The notes under the pieces were generated by a model. It saw nothing but the letters and a program-made list of their open reading frames with translations. It ran no database searches and had not been told where the DNA came from. The translations under genes were made by a program, and so were the position numbers. A stretch of DNA of 64,000 bases from Emticicia aquatica (GTDB taxonomy: Bacteria; Bacteroidota; Bacteroidia; Cytophagales; Spirosomataceae), in NCBI RefSeq assembly GCF_923079645.1, contig NZ_CAKLPY010000001.1:248001-312000 (forward strand), written 5' to 3'. Shown in pieces: positions 49,532 through 59,401 of the stretch. The stretch's first letter is position 1, and each line of letters starts with the position of its first letter.

Positions 49532-49554
49532 TTGCCAACGGACGGCAAAGGTAC
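49532..49554 (-). promoter_or_regulatory. groES upstream promoter element overlapped by an inverted repeat
   Basis: On the minus strand TACCTTTG (49547-49554) fits TAnnTTTG. It overlaps the inverted repeat TTTGCC-N7-GGCAAA (plus 49532-49550). It lies about 185 nt before the groES ATG, so the leader would be long. No CIRCE element is present. Confidence 0.4.
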
Positions 49555-49658
49555 GGTTTTCTGACAAAATTTCAGTTTTGACTGCCAAAAATGTTTAAAA
49601 GTCTGTCATATAAATTTGAAAATGACAAATTTCAAGACTAACACGACAAAAATTGCAT

Positions 49659-50180
49659 TTAAAAATTATATCTAAGAGCCATGCCTAATGAGTTTTCATC
49701 GGTTTTTATTTGCCAAAAACCTAAAGTGTCTTTACCAATGGCTTGGTTATATTTGATAGCAGCTTTCTTGATATGCGATTTTCCGATAAAAGTACAGGCT
49801 AGTGAACCACCAAGTGACGCGAGAATAATACCCAAATAAGTGCCTGTATAATAGCCGCTTTGTTGGCGACGTGTATTGTTAAGATTGGCAAGAATATATA
49901 TTGTAGGAATGAAACTAATCGCTTGTCCGATTGCTGTGAATGTTTTGAATTTTTTATAGTGAAAGTTTACTTCGGCATCATTTAATTCAAAAAAAGGCAC
50001 TTCCAAAGAATAATAGCTATTCAACTTTCGCTCCCCATAATAATAAATACTGTTTACTTTTTGTAAGGGTTTTAAGGAAAATAGCTTTCGAGTAATATTT
50101 GGATTGTAATAAGATGAATCTTTTTGGGCAAAACAACTTAATGCAATACAAATAAATAAGAAGGTGGTAAGTTTTTTCAT
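49659..50180 (-). CDS. Exported hypothetical protein
   Basis: 173 residues with a signal peptide (MKKLTTFLFICIALSCFA). The mature part contains two hydrophobic segments (AIGQAISFIPTIYILANL and YLGIILASLGGSLACTFIG) separated by NNTRRQQSGYYTGT, so it may be membrane-inserted. No family recognised. Upstream of groES on the same strand but 297 nt away. Confidence 0.68.
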   Translation of the reverse strand: MKKLTTFLFICIALSCFAQKDSSYYNPNITRKLFSLKPLQKVNSIYYYGERKLNSYYSLEVPFFELNDAEVNFHYKKFKTFTAIGQAISFIPTIYILANLNNTRRQQSGYYTGTYLGIILASLGGSLACTFIGKSHIKKAAIKYNQAIGKDTLGFWQIKTDENSLGMALRYNF

Positions 50181-50226
50181 TGAAACAAATATTTTGATTG
50201 AGCCTTTTGTGAGATTTTGCTGGAAT

Positions 50227-51702
50227 TTATGCTAAAATTGGTTTAATAACTTTTCCCGCAACATCTGTCAGGCGATAAGAGCGTCCTTGAAAAGGGTAGG
50301 TGAGTTTTTCGTGGTCAAAACCCATCAAATGCAAAATTGTTGCTTGCAAATCATGCACGTGCGTACGGTCTTTTACTCCGTAATATCCCAAATCGTCTGT
50401 TTCTCCAAAAGACATCCCTTTTTGCAAACCTCCTCCTGCCATAAAGACAGTGAAAGCATCCAAATGATGATCACGACCTTTGAATGGTAGCGTTTGACCG
50501 TCACGGTTTTCCTGCATGGGAGTTCTGCCAAATTCGCCACCCCAAACAACCAATGTTTCGTCAAGTAATCCACGCATTTTAAGGTCTTTCAATAAACCTG
50601 TTACCGCTCTGTCGGTAACTTGACATAAATCTTTGAAACCTCCATCGAGAGATAGTCTTTGGTCAGTTCCATGACAATCCCATCCCCAATGAAAAAGTTG
50701 TACAAACCTTACACCATTTTCAACTAAACGTCTTGCGAGCAAACAATTATTGGCAAAAGAACCTTCACCTGGTACTGCACCATACATATTCCTTACCCAC
50801 TCTGGTTCTTGGCTTGTGTCCATTACTTCGGGAACTGAAACTTGCATTCGGAAAGCCATTTCATATTGTGAAATTCGAGTTAAAATCTCAGGGTCTTGTA
50901 CCGCTTCGTATTGTTGTTTATTGATTTCATTTATAGCTTCGATTGTTTGTTTTCTAATATCTCGGCTCATGCCATGCGGGTCAGAAACATACAAAACTGG
51001 GTCACCGCCAGTGCGGCATTGCACACCTTGATAAATAGATGGTAAGAACCCATTTCCCCAAACGCTTTTGCCCGCATCAGGGCTACGTCCGCCCGAAGCT
51101 AAAACTATATAACCAGGCAGGTTTTGATTTTCTGAGCCTAATCCATAAACTGACCAAGCTCCCATACTTGGGCGACCTAAACGAGGGCTGCCTGTGTGCA
51201 TCAATAACTGAGCAGGAGCATGGTTAAATTGGTCGGTGTACATGGCTTTCAAGAAAGTCAAGTCATCGGCAACTTCGGGTAAATAAGGAAGAAAATCAGA
51301 AATTAATGCTCCAGAATTTCCATGCTGACTGAATTTTCCGATTGACCCGAGCATTTTAGGTACACCTCGGATAAATGCAAATTTTTTGCCTTCCAAAAAT
51401 TCTTGTGGACAATCTTGTCCATCAAACTTTTGTAGAGCTGGCTTATAATCAAATAACTCTAATTGTGAAGGAGCTCCTGCCATGTGAATATAAATTACCT
51501 GCTTTACTTTTGGGGCAAAGTGAGGTGTTTTAGGCAACATTGGGTCATTTAAAGCTTTATTACTTGTGTCTTTTCCTAAACAACCGCCTAACATTGAGCC
51601 AAATGCCATTGCACCCAAACCTGTTGTACAAGTTTGTAGAAAGTGCCGACGAGTTTGGTATTCTGCTTCAGTTTGAAGAAATTCTTTGATTAATTTTTGC
51701 AT
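50227..51702 (-). CDS. DUF1501 protein, Tat-exported
   Basis: 491 residues. A twin-arginine-type N-terminus (TRRHFLQTC, then GLGAMAFGSMLGGC) precedes a DUF1501 domain, an alkaline-phosphatase/sulfatase-like fold: IYIHMAGAPSQLELFDYKP, GGEFGRTP and GRDHHLDAFTVFMAGGGL. In Bacteroidota and Planctomycetota it is normally encoded directly after a PSCyt/DUF1549-DUF1553 cytochrome-like partner; here the upstream neighbour is an unrelated divergent gene, so it is solitary. Substrate unknown. Confidence 0.92.
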   Translation of the reverse strand: MQKLIKEFLQTEAEYQTRRHFLQTCTTGLGAMAFGSMLGGCLGKDTSNKALNDPMLPKTPHFAPKVKQVIYIHMAGAPSQLELFDYKPALQKFDGQDCPQEFLEGKKFAFIRGVPKMLGSIGKFSQHGNSGALISDFLPYLPEVADDLTFLKAMYTDQFNHAPAQLLMHTGSPRLGRPSMGAWSVYGLGSENQNLPGYIVLASGGRSPDAGKSVWGNGFLPSIYQGVQCRTGGDPVLYVSDPHGMSRDIRKQTIEAINEINKQQYEAVQDPEILTRISQYEMAFRMQVSVPEVMDTSQEPEWVRNMYGAVPGEGSFANNCLLARRLVENGVRFVQLFHWGWDCHGTDQRLSLDGGFKDLCQVTDRAVTGLLKDLKMRGLLDETLVVWGGEFGRTPMQENRDGQTLPFKGRDHHLDAFTVFMAGGGLQKGMSFGETDDLGYYGVKDRTHVHDLQATILHLMGFDHEKLTYPFQGRSYRLTDVAGKVIKPILA

Positions 51703-51827
51703 TTATAAGGTTGAATTTAACTACTAAGTTACAAAAGATTTTGTATTGATAAACCAAGAAGTCAATTATTTGGTATGCATTAATTGACTAAAGTAGCACT
51801 TTTAAATAAACTTCGAGTAAATACTCT

Positions 51828-51835
51828 TACTTTTG
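51828..51835 (+). promoter_or_regulatory. Putative -7 element before phosphatidyltransferase gene
   Basis: TACTTTTG matches TAnnTTTG, 42 nt before the ATG at 51878; the -33 box is weak (TTTT). Confidence 0.4.
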
Positions 51836-51877
51836 TGGTATGACTATATTGTCTTAGTATATTTTGTTACACCTTAA

Positions 51878-52654
51878 ATGTCTAAACTTGCCGCTCAGGA
51901 TAAATTTGTTGATTTGTCCGATTATGGAAGACCGCTTGCTACACTATTCGCCAATCAATTAAAAACCACGCGATTTACACCCATTCATGTGACGTTTCTC
52001 TTTGGCATTTCTGGATTGATTGCCATTTATTGCATCTTGAATGCTCATTATTTTTTTGCAGGATTTTTTATTATTCTCAAATCAATCATTGATGCAGCCG
52101 ATGGTGAATTATCAAGGGTGAAAAACACACCATCCTACACTGGAAGATACCTTGATAGCGTATTTGATATTATCTTAAACTTTATGTTTTTGATGAGTAT
52201 TTGTTATGTTTCTGAAGCTACTTTTTTATGGACTTTGTTTGCTTTTGCTGCGATTCAATTACAAGGAACGTTGTACAATTATTACTATGTAATTTTGAGA
52301 AATAATTTGGCTGGAGGAGATTCAACAAGTCAGATTTTTGAAAGAAAAACACCGATTGCCTTTCCGAATGAAAATCAGAAATCGGTTAATACATTATTTA
52401 AATTATACTTAATTTTGTATGGAATTTTTGACAGAATTATTTATTCATTGGACAAAGAAGCTTTCCGTGCAAAATCTTTTCCAAATTGGTTCATGACTTT
52501 TCTTTCTATTTATGGATTAGGATTTCAACTACTCATCATTGCCATTATGCTTTCAATGCACTTAATAGAGTATATTGTGCCTTTTTTTGTGTTTTATAGC
52601 ATATTTATCGTTGTTTTGATTGGTATCAGAAAAATCAACTTGAGTTTAGAATAG
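51878..52654 (+). CDS. CDP-alcohol phosphatidyltransferase family protein
   Basis: 258 residues, about six membrane helices. The catalytic motif is D75-G-x2-S-R80-x8-G89-x3-D93-x3-D97, with Ser where the consensus usually has Ala. Transfers a phosphatidyl group from CDP-diacylglycerol to an alcohol such as inositol, glycerol phosphate or serine; the acceptor is not predictable. At 258 residues it is somewhat longer than PgsA/PssA. Confidence 0.88.
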   Translation: MSKLAAQDKFVDLSDYGRPLATLFANQLKTTRFTPIHVTFLFGISGLIAIYCILNAHYFFAGFFIILKSIIDAADGELSRVKNTPSYTGRYLDSVFDIILNFMFLMSICYVSEATFLWTLFAFAAIQLQGTLYNYYYVILRNNLAGGDSTSQIFERKTPIAFPNENQKSVNTLFKLYLILYGIFDRIIYSLDKEAFRAKSFPNWFMTFLSIYGLGFQLLIIAIMLSMHLIEYIVPFFVFYSIFIVVLIGIRKINLSLE

Positions 52655-52674
52655 CTCAAATATTGGTATTGTTT

Positions 52675-52722
52675 AACTTCGGCATACTTTGAAAATAATC
52701 TTCAAAGTATGCCGAAGTTTTA
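52675..52722. terminator. Bidirectional terminator
   Basis: Perfect 19-bp arms (52675-52693 and 52701-52719; core CTTCGGCATACTTTGAA) with a 7-nt loop between convergent genes. Confidence 0.88.
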
Positions 52723-52724
52723 CT

Positions 52725-53510
52725 TTATACCGTAATTTTTTCTTGCATGATAGCTCCATAAACACCATCCCAAAGCTGGATACGTTTTTGTAGCGATTGA
52801 ATGGTCGCTTCTTCCACTTCTTGCCAAAATTGCTTGTTATTACCACAAAGATTAGCAGTCATTTGTAAAGCAAGATGACTGTGGTGGTCGCCATCAACTT
52901 CGATGTGTCTTTCGAGGTAATACTTGAAAATTGAAATTTTTTCGGGAATATTCAAATGAATGTCATTAATGATTGAAAGAAACATTCCAGGAATTAAATC
53001 TTCTCGACCAAATGTAAAAATAGCTGCTTGCAAATATGCTTTATTGCTATTGATTATATCAAAAGTAAACTGCACGAAATCACGAGCTTCTTGTGGTGTT
53101 TCAGAAAGTAAAAATGCTGCATTGAAATCGCCTGTTTCACTTAAAATATGCGTAAATTTTTCAATTTGTGCAGTATTTGCTTCTAACTGATTCATGGCTT
53201 CAAGGTAAAGTTCAAAATGACTTTTTCTGCTTCCATTCATATCTATATCAGATTCTTCTCCAACCACAATTTCATTGATTAAATAACGGGTATCGGCTGT
53301 TCCCTTTGGAAACCAAGGAACGGAAGTACAAGTTAGGTTATTTTGGAGAGCTTTAAGTAGCGACATAAAATCCCAAACTGCATATACATGATATTGCATG
53401 AAAAGTTTGAGGTCGTCTATATCATTGATTACGGAATAAACCTTGTGATGGATAATTTGCTGTCTAAGCGGTTCGATTGTTTGCTGGATTCTGTTAATAT
53501 TTTCGTTCAT
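52725..53510 (-). CDS. DUF3050 (heme-oxygenase-like fold) protein
   Basis: 261 residues from the ATG at 53510 (MNENINRIQQTIEPLRQQI); the longer frame to 53630 adds a Lys/Leu-rich leader without similarity. Matches DUF3050: HKVYSVINDIDDLKLFMQYHVYAVWDFMSLLKALQ, EIVVGEESDID, YYLERHIEVDGDHHSHLA. The His/Glu-rich helices suggest a heme-oxygenase-like helical bundle that may bind metal; activity unknown. Confidence 0.85.
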   Translation of the reverse strand: MNENINRIQQTIEPLRQQIIHHKVYSVINDIDDLKLFMQYHVYAVWDFMSLLKALQNNLTCTSVPWFPKGTADTRYLINEIVVGEESDIDMNGSRKSHFELYLEAMNQLEANTAQIEKFTHILSETGDFNAAFLLSETPQEARDFVQFTFDIINSNKAYLQAAIFTFGREDLIPGMFLSIINDIHLNIPEKISIFKYYLERHIEVDGDHHSHLALQMTANLCGNNKQFWQEVEEATIQSLQKRIQLWDGVYGAIMQEKITV

Positions 53511-53710
53511 ATTTGTTTTATAAATCTTGTTTTTATTTAAACTCAAAAGAATGTTTTTTGTTAACACCAACAGTATTTTTTTATGAAGAAACAGCTTTGA
53601 ATTTCTGATGTTTCCAAAAAAAGATTTCAATAAAAACTAAAAAGAACCATCGATTAGATTTAAAAATAATTACTTAATTTGTGTTGTTTCAATCCTAACC
53701 TAAGTTTTTT

Positions 53711-54616
53711 ATGCTAAAACTCGCTTTCATTGTTCATGGTAAATCTAAAAGGAAAAAGCACTTACTAAAAGAAATTCAAATGCTTTTTAGCGAAGATAAA
53801 TTTCAAACAAAAGTTTTTGAAACAAGCTATTTTCAGCACGCTATCTTTTTGGCTGAACGTATCGCTAATGAGGGTTTTACGCATATTATTGCTTGCGGAG
53901 GAGATGGTACATTAAATGAAGTGCTGAATGGAATAATTAAATCGGGGAATAAAAATATCAAATTGGGTTTATTGCCAAGAGGTTCAGGAAATGATTTTAT
54001 AAAAACCATTCAATCTCCTAAATTATTAAGCGAGATTAAAATGTTGATTACTCAAAATACATCGAAAAAAATAGATATTGGATTTGCCGAATTTGTATCA
54101 AAAGAAGGGCAGGAACAATACCAATTTTTTATCAATATTACGGATGTAGGTATTGGCGGGGTGATTGCTCAACAACTTTTTGAGTCGAAAAAAATATTTG
54201 GTTCAACCATTACTTATCAATATTTTATCATCAAAAACTTATTGAGTTACAAGCCGAAAGTTATAAAAGTTAAAGGTGATAACTTTACTTATTCGGGTAA
54301 AATTATGAATTTTTGTGCTGCTAATGCCAAATATTTTGGGAGTGGTTTGGGAGTGGCACCCGATGCCAATGTGAGCGATGGTGTACTTAATGCGATTGCT
54401 CTTGGCGATGTAGGTTTGATTGATTATTTCAAAAATTTCTTGAATTTAAAGCGATGTAAACGCTTGAATCATCCTGCTATTGAGTATTTTACTACGAAAG
54501 AACTATATTTTGAATCTGAAACTCCGAATATGCCAATTGATATGGATGGAGAATTTATTGGTTTTCTGCCGATGAAAATTTCGGTAAAGCCCCATTTTAT
54601 TGATTTTATTGCATAA
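53711..54616 (+). CDS. Diacylglycerol kinase-family lipid kinase
   Basis: 301 residues, DAGK catalytic fold (YegS/DgkB type). Nucleotide motif CGGDGTLNEVLNG with GGDGT at 63-67, LPRGSGNDFIKTI, and DMDGEFIGF near the C-terminus. Phosphorylates diacylglycerol or a related lipid at the inner membrane surface. Near a CDP-alcohol phosphatidyltransferase, which may indicate a lipid theme. Monocistronic. Confidence 0.92.
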   Translation: MLKLAFIVHGKSKRKKHLLKEIQMLFSEDKFQTKVFETSYFQHAIFLAERIANEGFTHIIACGGDGTLNEVLNGIIKSGNKNIKLGLLPRGSGNDFIKTIQSPKLLSEIKMLITQNTSKKIDIGFAEFVSKEGQEQYQFFINITDVGIGGVIAQQLFESKKIFGSTITYQYFIIKNLLSYKPKVIKVKGDNFTYSGKIMNFCAANAKYFGSGLGVAPDANVSDGVLNAIALGDVGLIDYFKNFLNLKRCKRLNHPAIEYFTTKELYFESETPNMPIDMDGEFIGFLPMKISVKPHFIDFIA

Positions 54617-54628
54617 AATTTTTATTCA

Positions 54629-54667
54629 AAATACTAGATATGAAACCTTTGCTCATATCTAGTATTT
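54629..54667. terminator. Bidirectional terminator
   Basis: Perfect 14-bp arms AATACTAGATATGA and TCATATCTAGTATT with a 10-nt loop between convergent genes. Confidence 0.8.
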
Positions 54668-54680
54668 CGATATTGATAGA

Positions 54681-56540
54681 TTACTCCAAAATTCTAACTT
54701 TTAATGAACTAGCGTTTTTCTTTTCGTGATACACTTTATGTGTAGCCGATTGAAAATCAGAAGATTCTGCAAAGAAAATATTCGGCACAAATTTTTGTGG
54801 ATTTCGGTCGATAATAGGGAAAAATGTACTTTGTACTTGTACCATTATTCGATGCCCTTTTTGGAAAGTATGCAGTATATCTTGCAATTCAAAATTTACT
54901 TCTTCTACTTTATTTGGCTTAAAAGGAACTGGATTTTCAATGCTTTTACGAAATTTACCACGCATGGCTTCACTTCTTACCATTTGTTGATATCCTGCCA
55001 TTTTTATGTGTTTAGCCGTATTTGCATTGTCTTTAGCATCGTCTGGATAAACATCAATGACTTTTACGATAAAATCAGCGTCTGTTCCAGTTGTCGAAAC
55101 TTTCAAATTGGCTAAAATATTTCCTGCCAAAGTTATATCATTTTCCAAAATATCGGTTTGAAAAGTCAATACATCAGGTCTTCTACTTGCAAAACGTTGG
55201 TCATCAACCATATACTCACGTGGCATTCCTGAAGTTATATAATCAGAAGATGGAACAGGTTTATTTGGGTCAGAAATGTACTCGCTGAAACTCTTTTTAT
55301 CACTAGGAGCATCAAACGAAAGTTTACCATTTGGTAGTAAAAATAAGTCTTTCTCTTTGGCTGCTTTAGGTGGCCATTCAGTAAAATTCCGCCATTTATT
55401 TGTACCAGTTTCATACATCAAGGCCTCTGCAAAAACATTGTCTCCTTCTCCTTTTAAATAGTAATTAAAAAATTTACGTTCTATATTTTCACGGTAGTAA
55501 ATGGCTGTTTTCTGTCCGAAATTTACATTTCCAAGTGTTTCTCCATCACCTCTTGCCCAGCCGCCGTGTACCCAAGGGCCAACGACAAACGTATTTGAAA
55601 TACCTGGATTTTTTGCTTCCACAGACTGATAAGTCTTGAAAGTGCCGTATAAATCTTCGGCATCGTACCAACCGCCAACAATCATTACGGCGTGTTTTAT
55701 TTTATTGTGGTGATTCAAAATATTGTGAGCTTTCCAAAATTCATCATAATTTGGATGTTCTAAATTAGCTTTCCAATAAGGGTCTTTTCCGTGATAATCA
55801 GCGAAATTCAATGAGTTTTTCAATGGTCCTAAATTCAAATAATATTTATAACCATCTGGCGTGCCAAAACTAAAGGGTTTGTTATAGCTCTGTGTTGGTT
55901 TTCCGTCGGTTCGGTTAGTAAAAGACGGGTAAAAACCAAAATTATGAGGTAACATAAACGCCCCATTATGAAAGCTATCATCACGCCATAAATCAGCCAT
56001 TGGAGCTTGCGGAGAAGAGGCTACTAAAGCTGGATGTCCAGCCATTAAGCCCGCAGAAGCGTAAAATCCTGGATAGCTGATTCCCCACATCCCCAATTTT
56101 CCAGTATTGTAGGATAAGCTCTTAACCAACCATTCGATTGTGTCATAAGTATCGGTTGATTCATCAATGTCACCAGCCTTTTTTTCATCAATGTGAGGTC
56201 TCATTTCAGCAAAAATTCCTTCCGACATCCAACGACCACGTACATCTTGATAAACAAAAATATAACCATCTCGCATTAATTCAGCACTTGGCCCAAGGGA
56301 GTTACGGTATTTGCCATCGCCATAAGGTGCAACTGAGTAGGGGGTACGCTGCATCAAGATTGGGTATTTTTTGGTAGAATCTTTAGGCAAATAAATTGAG
56401 GTAAAGAGTTTGACGCCATCACGCATGGAAACGTAAATTTCTTTTTTAATATAGTTTTTTCGTGCATAATCTGCATCATTTGTTTGCGAAAAGCCGACAA
56501 ATGAACAAAAAATAAGCACTAAGCTTACAAAGTTTTTCAT
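54681..56540 (-). CDS. CocE/NonD-family exported hydrolase
   Basis: 619 residues. Signal peptide (MKNFVSLVLIFCSFVGFSQ), then the X-Pro dipeptidyl-peptidase/cocaine-esterase-like alpha/beta hydrolase with nucleophile S155 in GMWGISYPG, and a C-terminal jelly-roll (PepX_C) from about residue 400 (DVLTFQTDILENDITLAGN). Usually a periplasmic acyl- or peptidyl-hydrolase such as glutaryl-7-ACA acylase-like enzymes. It lies 60 nt after the amylase gene on the same strand. Confidence 0.93.
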   Translation of the reverse strand: MKNFVSLVLIFCSFVGFSQTNDADYARKNYIKKEIYVSMRDGVKLFTSIYLPKDSTKKYPILMQRTPYSVAPYGDGKYRNSLGPSAELMRDGYIFVYQDVRGRWMSEGIFAEMRPHIDEKKAGDIDESTDTYDTIEWLVKSLSYNTGKLGMWGISYPGFYASAGLMAGHPALVASSPQAPMADLWRDDSFHNGAFMLPHNFGFYPSFTNRTDGKPTQSYNKPFSFGTPDGYKYYLNLGPLKNSLNFADYHGKDPYWKANLEHPNYDEFWKAHNILNHHNKIKHAVMIVGGWYDAEDLYGTFKTYQSVEAKNPGISNTFVVGPWVHGGWARGDGETLGNVNFGQKTAIYYRENIERKFFNYYLKGEGDNVFAEALMYETGTNKWRNFTEWPPKAAKEKDLFLLPNGKLSFDAPSDKKSFSEYISDPNKPVPSSDYITSGMPREYMVDDQRFASRRPDVLTFQTDILENDITLAGNILANLKVSTTGTDADFIVKVIDVYPDDAKDNANTAKHIKMAGYQQMVRSEAMRGKFRKSIENPVPFKPNKVEEVNFELQDILHTFQKGHRIMVQVQSTFFPIIDRNPQKFVPNIFFAESSDFQSATHKVYHEKKNASSLKVRILE

Positions 56541-56600
56541 GAGTTTGTTGAGATTTAATTGGAAGAAATGTTTAAAAACAAAAATAGCAGAAATCTTTTA

Positions 56601-58130
56601 CTATTTTAAAACAACAACGCTAAAGGCTGGTATTTGGATAATATTTTTATTGAGTGAAGCTGCTGAGGTTTTGAAAATAATTTTCTTGAAAAATTGATTT
56701 TTCGTGTCTAAAGTTATATTTTTAGCTTCGCTATTAATGTTATGGATAACCAATAAATCACCTGAAGGATGAGGTCGAATAAAGGCTATAATTCCTTCTT
56801 GTTTAATGGAGCTTTCTTTCAAATTTGCTGGAGAAACTTGTCGCATTGCTACCTGACTTTTGCGAAAAGAAATGAGTTTTTTGTAATGATTATAAATAGA
56901 ATTTATATCAGTTTTTTGAATCGACAAAGGTTTCACTGTCGATTCTGTTGTAAAAGTCGGTTTTATCCAAGAAGTACGGTATTTATCGGCCGATTTCACA
57001 TCCCATAAAAATGGTTCTCTGATATTTTCATCAGGTTTTTGTCCGAACATACCAATTTCTTCGCCGTAATAAATGTAAGGTTCGCCAGGCAAAGTGAGTA
57101 ATAAATTAGCAGCAACTTTCATTTTATCAATATTGCCTTCCAATGTATTACCGATACGATTTTGGTCGTGATTATCAATAATTGTAGCATTAATAAAATC
57201 AGGATTTGCTTGGCTAAATGTCTGATAATTAGCTAATAACGTTTTGATGAAGTCTTGTTCTTTGCCCGTTTTTATTATTTCCCATAGTTTCAAACAAGCA
57301 TCAATATCAAAGTTGGCATTGAGTCCTTTAAAAAATGGTGCAACAATTTTGGCATCAGCCCAAACTTCTCCAACCAAATAAACATTGGGTTTTGCTGTGG
57401 TCATTTCTTGCTTAAATTCTTGCCAAAAAGCATGACATTTTTGAGCTTCCCATTCGGGATAAAGATGTTTTGCTGCATCAAGTCGGAAACCATCAACGCC
57501 AATGTCTTTCAACCAAAATTTACCAATATCGTAAATTTCTCTCCTAACTTTTGGATTATCAAAATTCAAATCGGGCATCCCACTCCAAAATAATCCGTAG
57601 TATTTTTCATCATCATTTTTATTGACAAAATGCCATGGTTTCAATTCCCACGAGCCACCCGATGCTTCTCTTGTGGCAACGCCCATTGAGTCAATTTTCT
57701 GCGGTGTCATCCAATTATAATACGCCCGATATGGATTGTTTTTTCCTTTCTTGGCTTCCAAAAACCAAGGATGTTGGTCGCTGGTATGATTAATCACAAA
57801 ATCTTTGATAATCAGTATCTTACGTTTGTGTGCTTCTGCAATTAAATGCTTGAAATCGTCCATCGTACCGTATTCTGGGTCTATTTTCTTGTAATCAACT
57901 ACATCATATTTGTGATAAGATGGCGATTGGCAAAATGGCGTTATCCAAATGGCATCAACGCCCAAATTTTTCAAATAATCAAGTTTAGAAGTAATGCCAT
58001 TGATGTCACCAATACCATCGCCGTTTGAATCAGCAAAGGAGCGAATAAATATTTCGTAACAAATTTGTGGAGGCTGATTTTGTGCTATTGTTTGGAATGA
58101 AAGTAACAATAAAAAGAATATTTTTTTCAT
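56601..58130 (-). CDS. Exported alpha-amylase family (GH13) enzyme
   Basis: 509 residues. Signal peptide (MKKIFFLLLLSFQTIAQ). GH13 barrel with catalytic nucleophile D218 (GFRLDAAKH), acid/base E255 (VGEVWAD), transition-state D322 (DNHDQNR) and the first conserved region DFVINHTS at 110-117. A C-terminal beta domain ends the protein. Cleaves alpha-glucans in the periplasm. It starts 14 nt after the GT4 gene, so it is probably co-transcribed. Confidence 0.95.
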   Translation of the reverse strand: MKKIFFLLLLSFQTIAQNQPPQICYEIFIRSFADSNGDGIGDINGITSKLDYLKNLGVDAIWITPFCQSPSYHKYDVVDYKKIDPEYGTMDDFKHLIAEAHKRKILIIKDFVINHTSDQHPWFLEAKKGKNNPYRAYYNWMTPQKIDSMGVATREASGGSWELKPWHFVNKNDDEKYYGLFWSGMPDLNFDNPKVRREIYDIGKFWLKDIGVDGFRLDAAKHLYPEWEAQKCHAFWQEFKQEMTTAKPNVYLVGEVWADAKIVAPFFKGLNANFDIDACLKLWEIIKTGKEQDFIKTLLANYQTFSQANPDFINATIIDNHDQNRIGNTLEGNIDKMKVAANLLLTLPGEPYIYYGEEIGMFGQKPDENIREPFLWDVKSADKYRTSWIKPTFTTESTVKPLSIQKTDINSIYNHYKKLISFRKSQVAMRQVSPANLKESSIKQEGIIAFIRPHPSGDLLVIHNINSEAKNITLDTKNQFFKKIIFKTSAASLNKNIIQIPAFSVVVLK

Positions 58131-58144
58131 AGGTTTTAGTATTT

Positions 58145-59401
58145 TTATGAAACCTCTTGATAGATTTTTATATGCTCATCTACAAATTTTTCCCAAGAAA
58201 ACTTTTCGGCTTGTTCGATTGCCTTTTTACTTAATTTATGTCTTAAATTTTCGTTTTGATAAAATTGTAACATTGCTTGCGAAATAGCATTTTCATCGGT
58301 TGGTTCAACCAAAATACCAGCGTCGCCAACTACTTCTGGAATTGAACTTTTTGTAGATGAAATTACTGGAGTGCCGCATTGCAATGCTTCCAGAGGTGGC
58401 AAGCCAAAACCCTCATAAAGTGATGGGTAAACAAAGCCAATGGCTGAAGAATATAAAGCTGCCAAATCTTCATCTGCCACAAAACCAGTACAAATGATTC
58501 TGTCTTTTAGCGTCGAATTTGACTTTATTTCTTCAAAAATTGCATCAAATTGCCAGCCTTTTGCTCCAACCAAAACCAAGTTTAAGTCATTGATTTTTTC
58601 TTGTTGTACTAGATGCAAAAATGCCCTGATGGTTCGTTCAATATTTTTTCTTGGTTCAAGTGTTGATACCGAAAGTAAGTATTTTTTTTCGCTCGGAATA
58701 TTGTACTTTTCTAATGTTTTCTCTATAATAATTTTGTCGTTTTCAGGATGAAATATTTCTTTTGATGCTGCCAAATGAACTACCGAAATCCTATCAGCAG
58801 AAATACCCGTTGCTTCGCATAAATCATTTTTTGTTGCTTCCGAAACACATACAGGAAAAGTGTTTTCATCAATACTTTCCAAGATTTTACGCATCATCAT
58901 CTTGTTCCATTCGCCAAAATACTGAGGAAATAAATGTGGAATTAAATCATGAATCGTAATGATTTTTTTTGGTTTCGTCATACCTTTTAATTCCTTAGGA
59001 ATCGGCAGAAAAGGAGAATGATAAATATCGTAAGCAGAAAGCGATTTTGGGTTAAAGGAAAATTGTGGTTTTATATAACCTCGTGTGCGAACAAATGCTT
59101 CACGAATGGCTTTTTGAGGAAAAGATTTTATTGGGAAAATTGAAATAATGGCACTTTCAAATTTAGCTCGGAACTTATCTGATTTTTTATTGACTAAATC
59201 AAACTGTGATTCGGGAAAATACTTTTTTAGATAACTCATCATTTCGGGCAAATTTTCGATGTTTGCCAATGATAATTCTATTTCATCGTTTTTGTGTAAA
59301 CCTTTGAAAAGTTCTTCGGCAACTCTGAAAATACCCGTGCGTGACTGTTCGTGAAAATAGCCCAATCCCAAAACGGATGTATCTAAAATGACTTTATTCA
59401 T
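58145..59401 (-). CDS. GT4 family glycosyltransferase
   Basis: 418 residues, GT-B fold. ITIHDLIPHLFPQYF, CVSEATKNDL, SVSTLEPRKNIERTIRAF and the nucleotide-sugar motif SLYEGFGLPPLEALQCGTPVISS with the E-x7-E arrangement are typical of WbaZ/mannosyltransferase-like GT4 enzymes. Its start overlaps the preceding GT9 stop by 8 nt. Cytoplasmic transfer of a sugar to a lipid-linked glycan is likely. Confidence 0.93.
   Translation of the reverse strand: MNKVILDTSVLGLGYFHEQSRTGIFRVAEELFKGLHKNDEIELSLANIENLPEMMSYLKKYFPESQFDLVNKKSDKFRAKFESAIISIFPIKSFPQKAIREAFVRTRGYIKPQFSFNPKSLSAYDIYHSPFLPIPKELKGMTKPKKIITIHDLIPHLFPQYFGEWNKMMMRKILESIDENTFPVCVSEATKNDLCEATGISADRISVVHLAASKEIFHPENDKIIIEKTLEKYNIPSEKKYLLSVSTLEPRKNIERTIRAFLHLVQQEKINDLNLVLVGAKGWQFDAIFEEIKSNSTLKDRIICTGFVADEDLAALYSSAIGFVYPSLYEGFGLPPLEALQCGTPVISSTKSSIPEVVGDAGILVEPTDENAISQAMLQFYQNENLRHKLSKKAIEQAEKFSWEKFVDEHIKIYQEVS

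Noticed and set aside
49362..49658. CIRCE/HrcA operator upstream of groES
   Set aside because: No TTAGCACTC-N9-GAGTGCTAA sequence or near match was found.
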